Positions 41,571 to 43,268 of a stretch of 43,268 nucleotides of DNA are shown here, one piece after another. How positions within the stretch are numbered: position 1 is the first letter of the stretch; each line of letters starts with the position of its first letter. Source of the stretch: ANME-2 cluster archaeon (GTDB lineage: Archaea > Halobacteriota > Methanosarcinia > Methanosarcinales > Methanocomedenaceae). The stretch is from contig JAHYIS010000023.1 of assembly GCA_019429385.1 (NCBI GenBank), positions 1 to 43,268 of the forward strand, in the 5' to 3' direction. Under the pieces are notes generated by a model. That model did no database searches. It saw only the letters and a program-made list of their open reading frames with translations, and was not told where the DNA came from. The position numbers and the translations under genes are program-made.

Positions 41571-41634
41571 TATTATTGGACGTCCGATATATTTATATAT
41601 TATTATTGGATGTACGATATATCGGACGTCCAAT
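41571..41634. promoter_or_regulatory. Three-copy operator between the PadR-like gene and the Cys-rich peptide
   Basis: Box 1 (41571-41592) is TATTATTGGACGTCCGATAT plus AT. Box 2 (41601-41622) differs by two bases (GGATGTACG). Box 3 (41617-41634) is the inverse of box 1 (ATATATCGGACGTCCAAT) and overlaps box 2. TATA-like sequence lies between boxes 1 and 2. This arrangement suits a dimeric regulator that controls both divergent genes. Confidence 0.8.
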
Positions 41635-41654
41635 AACTACAAAGGAGGTGGACC

Positions 41655-41798
41655 ATGGAACAGAAATGTTGTGAAGTGCAGTGTTCAGAAACTGATGAAG
41701 GTTTCAGGATCGAACTGAAAGGAACCGGTATTCAGGAATGCATCAAATCCCTGAAAAAAGGGACATTCAGTTGCTGCAACACAGGGAAGGGGCAGTAA
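41655..41798 (+). CDS. 47-residue Cys-rich peptide
   Basis: MEQKCCEVQCSETDEGFRIE, then LKGTGIQECIKSLKKGTFSC, then CNTGKGQ. Six cysteines: a CCxxxC group near the start, one in the middle, and a CC pair near the end. The start is certain: a perfect AAAGGAGGTG Shine-Dalgarno lies a few bases before the ATG. It looks like a metal-binding peptide or the precursor of a modified peptide; small Cys-rich peptides of this kind are linked to SPASM radical SAM enzymes in methanogens, and one such enzyme is at 37445. Controlled with the PadR-like gene by a shared operator. Confidence 0.75.
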   Translation: MEQKCCEVQCSETDEGFRIELKGTGIQECIKSLKKGTFSCCNTGKGQ

Positions 41799-41906
41799 GC
41801 CCCTCCCAATTACCCTGACGATATATGAGAAATACCCCCCTCTCTAAAATCCCCTGTAGATATCTGCCGTTATCTGTTTGATTTACGCTATAATGGTAGC
41901 TGAACT

Positions 41907-41943
41907 GTCTCAATCCTTGTTTTCATGGATGCTGGTCGGTGAT
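41907..41943 (+). repeat. Solitary degenerate CRISPR repeat
   Basis: This 37-bp segment matches the array repeat at 43168 in 32 of 37 positions (it begins GTCTCAATCCTTGTTTTCAT and ends TGGTCGGTGAT; the array repeat begins GTTTCAATCCTTGTTTTAAT). There is no second copy next to it. It lies 1.2 kb from the array, beyond a lipoprotein gene. Confidence 0.8.
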
Positions 41944-41964
41944 AGTATTAGTTTTGATGGGGAA

Positions 41965-42546
41965 TTATTGGTATTTAATAGTAAACGAATTCACAACATG
42001 TTCGAAAATGCCTTCTGAGGCGTTATACAACTTTTCATCTGCCCCGTAGTCGAATTCATAGATCCTGCCATTGACGAAAAATACCACCATCTTGGATTTT
42101 ACCGGATAATTTGTTGATTGATGCGTCAGTTCATATCCTTTTATACCATTGACCTCTATCATTCTTTCGTTCAATATATCCTCACGGTACATCACTGTTT
42201 TTGCTTCGTCCAGGTTTTTCCAAAGTGAAGTTATGGCTATGACTGTGATGCTTGTTCCTTCTGGTTCATCGACAAACATTTCGGCATTTAATATGCCGCC
42301 ATCCATTGTAAAATACTCAGGACCGCTGCGCATTGTCCAATTTTCCGGATATTCATATCCGTAGCCTAAGTCGTGGTTGAAACTTCGAATATATCCCGGC
42401 GATACGGGGGTTGTTGATAGTGGGGGGATTAGCAGTTCAGAGGTTGTTTCTTCTGACTTCCACAGGCATCCACTTGTTAAAACGACCCCTAACGCGACCA
42501 TTAACAGGATGAGAAATATTCTCCATTTTTTTGTATTTATTATCAT
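41965..42546 (-). CDS. Lipoprotein of unknown function
   Basis: 193 residues from ATG 42546, which follows GAGATGAT. The signal peptide has a hydrophobic core (IFLILLMVALGVVL) and a lipobox TSGC with the lipid-bearing Cys27. A linker of Ser/Thr/Pro follows, then a beta-rich domain with GYGYEYPENWTMRSG, which is reminiscent of the PsbP/DUF1795 type (a YP.NW motif near the start and strands ending in VNSFTIKY). Function unknown. An upstream ATG (42567) would add seven residues. It lies between the two CRISPR-related repeats. Confidence 0.7.
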   Translation of the reverse strand: MIINTKKWRIFLILLMVALGVVLTSGCLWKSEETTSELLIPPLSTTPVSPGYIRSFNHDLGYGYEYPENWTMRSGPEYFTMDGGILNAEMFVDEPEGTSITVIAITSLWKNLDEAKTVMYREDILNERMIEVNGIKGYELTHQSTNYPVKSKMVVFFVNGRIYEFDYGADEKLYNASEGIFEHVVNSFTIKYQ

Positions 42547-42705
42547 ACAATCATCTCGTCTATTCATTCTTTATCAAGGTTGGTTTCTTAAGTATAAGGA
42601 ATTGTCCCTTATCTTGTTTGCGTACGTCATTCTAATGTACCGATTATTTTGTCATCCACATTTTTAATAATTTTCCATTTCCTGTTTGCCTTTCGGTTTC
42701 AGGTA

Positions 42706-42819
42706 ATGAGGGATAAGCAAAGGGTAACTTTTGTCCAGAAGGGCCTGCGGAATATTCACCGGGAAACAATCAGGAATGAAGAAGTTGACTGTTCCGGTAT
42801 GAAAAAGGTCGAAAGTTAA
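42706..42819 (+). CDS. Possible 37-residue small ORF
   Basis: ATG 42706 reads MRDKQRVTFVQKGLRNIHRE and ends EEVDCSGMKKVES, with its stop overlapping ORB-like box g. AGGTA lies just before the ATG, too close for a good Shine-Dalgarno. Not recognised; it could be a remnant or a chance frame. Confidence 0.2.
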   Translation: MRDKQRVTFVQKGLRNIHRETIRNEEVDCSGMKKVES

Positions 42820-42839
42820 CCCCTTCATTTCAAGTGGAA
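42818..42839 (-). promoter_or_regulatory. ORB-like box g
   Basis: On the minus strand TTCCACTTGAAATGAAG is followed by GGGTT. It differs from box f by one base in 22, and from box e by the G-string side. Very AT-rich DNA follows on the plus strand. Confidence 0.55.
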
Positions 42840-42944
42840 TTATATATTAATAATAGAATACTATCATAAACATTATTATTATCATGAAACTTTCTGATGT
42901 GTATACCAGCTAATTTTTATTTTCGCATCTGGATAGTTAATATA

Positions 42945-43068
42945 TGCTGGAGGTCCGGCCTTCGGTAGCAAGGGAAGGTTGCCGGGGGGTGGAGTTGCCG
43001 GCCTGCAAATTGGGGTGTGGTCTGGTGATGGGGGCGTTTAATCCGAGCGTCTCCGACCTCGTTTAAAA
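42945..43068. ncRNA. Candidate structured RNA next to the CRISPR array
   Basis: This GC-rich segment stands out in AT-rich surroundings. CCGGC plus CTTC (42955-42963) can pair with GAAG (42974-42977) and GCCGG (42981-42985), and GTTGCCGG occurs twice (42979 and 42994). TTAATATATG just upstream (about 42937-42946) is TATA-like for the plus strand; a nine-A run after it would be a T-tract for the minus strand, so the strand is undecided. No protein frame is convincing. It could be an unrecognised ncRNA; identity unknown. Confidence 0.35.
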
Positions 43069-43167
43069 AAAAAGGGGCAACTAAAGGATGCTCATTTTCA
43101 ATATTTCAGTTTGTTTGAAAGATATTAATAATAAAATTTCAGTACTTCGCTAATTTTATATTGTGAA

Positions 43168-43268
43168 GTTTCAATCCTTGTTTTAATGGATGTCGGTCGG
43201 TGACCTGGAGATGATTCTGACATATTAATAATTTGATTATTGTTTCAATCCTTGTTTTAATGGATGTC
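43168..43268 (-). CRISPR. Edge of a CRISPR array: one full repeat, one spacer, one partial repeat
   Basis: A 37-bp repeat (43168-43204) begins GTTTCAATCCTTGTTTTAAT and ends GGATGTCGGTCGGTGAC. A 37-bp spacer (43205-43241) and the first 27 bases of the next repeat (43242-43268) follow. The repeat resembles those of Methanosarcina. Read on the minus strand it ends in ATTGAAAC, the usual crRNA handle, so transcription probably runs leftward and the visible edge is the older, leader-distal end. The spacer has no target in this window that I can see. No cas genes are visible. Confidence 0.9.

Overview
The window comes from a euryarchaeon, most likely of the Methanosarcina/ANME-2 lineage. That lineage call is an inference from gene content and was not tested by phylogeny. 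Evidence for a euryarchaeon: an archaeal histone, the PolD small subunit, Hef, two Orc1/Cdc6 paralogues, archaeal RNase P RNA, wyosine and archaeosine enzymes, a geranylgeranyl UbiA transferase, an Isf-type iron-sulfur flavoprotein, a methanogen-type SPASM radical SAM protein and a Methanosarcina-like CRISPR repeat.

Layout. 1-5.8 kb: end of an MscS channel, a DUF234 ATPase, queC, a DRG-type GTPase, then an aminotransferase/Lrp pair on the other strand. 5.8-13.8 kb: Isf, a riboflavin-pathway reductase, a lipoprotein cyclophilin, nadA-ubiA, a 34-bp minisatellite, a histone, a roadblock-like protein, thiL and a zinc-ribbon methyltransferase-like protein. 13.8-15.5 kb: RNase P RNA (rnpB, minus strand), a small three-gene membrane operon behind a large palindrome, and a scar where a copy of the rnpB promoter/5' end is joined to a fragment of a panE-like gene. 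15.6-25.7 kb: a DEAD-box helicase, an 897-residue Cys/Trp-rich protein, a RelE-type toxin-antitoxin pair, panE, hef, a p27-like zinc-ribbon protein and a UPF0147 protein.

25.7-32.7 kb is a replication neighbourhood. An AT-rich intergenic region with four origin-recognition-box-like motifs and a polypyrimidine tract precedes orc1/cdc6, and is proposed as oriC. A 170-bp IS66-like miniature transposon with an 8-bp target duplication lies inside it. The PolD small subunit, taw1, tRNA-Lys and a second Orc1-like gene with an altered Walker B follow.

32.8-36.9 kb is the conserved translation/transcription cluster on the minus strand (aIF2gamma, PIN protein, Rpo7, Spt4, dephospho-CoA kinase, S24e, S27ae) plus FxsA. 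From 37 kb on the content is accessory: a ferredoxin, a radical SAM/SPASM enzyme, a CGGC-ferredoxin-GXGXG-dodecin group, and a PadR-like regulator divergent from a 47-residue Cys-rich peptide across a three-copy operator. After these come a solitary degenerate CRISPR repeat, a lipoprotein, a GC-rich structured segment and the edge of a CRISPR array that runs out of the window. No cas genes are visible. The best candidates for something undescribed are the Cys-peptide/PadR/radical SAM set, the poly-A-interrupted membrane operon, and the ORB-like boxes far from the origin.
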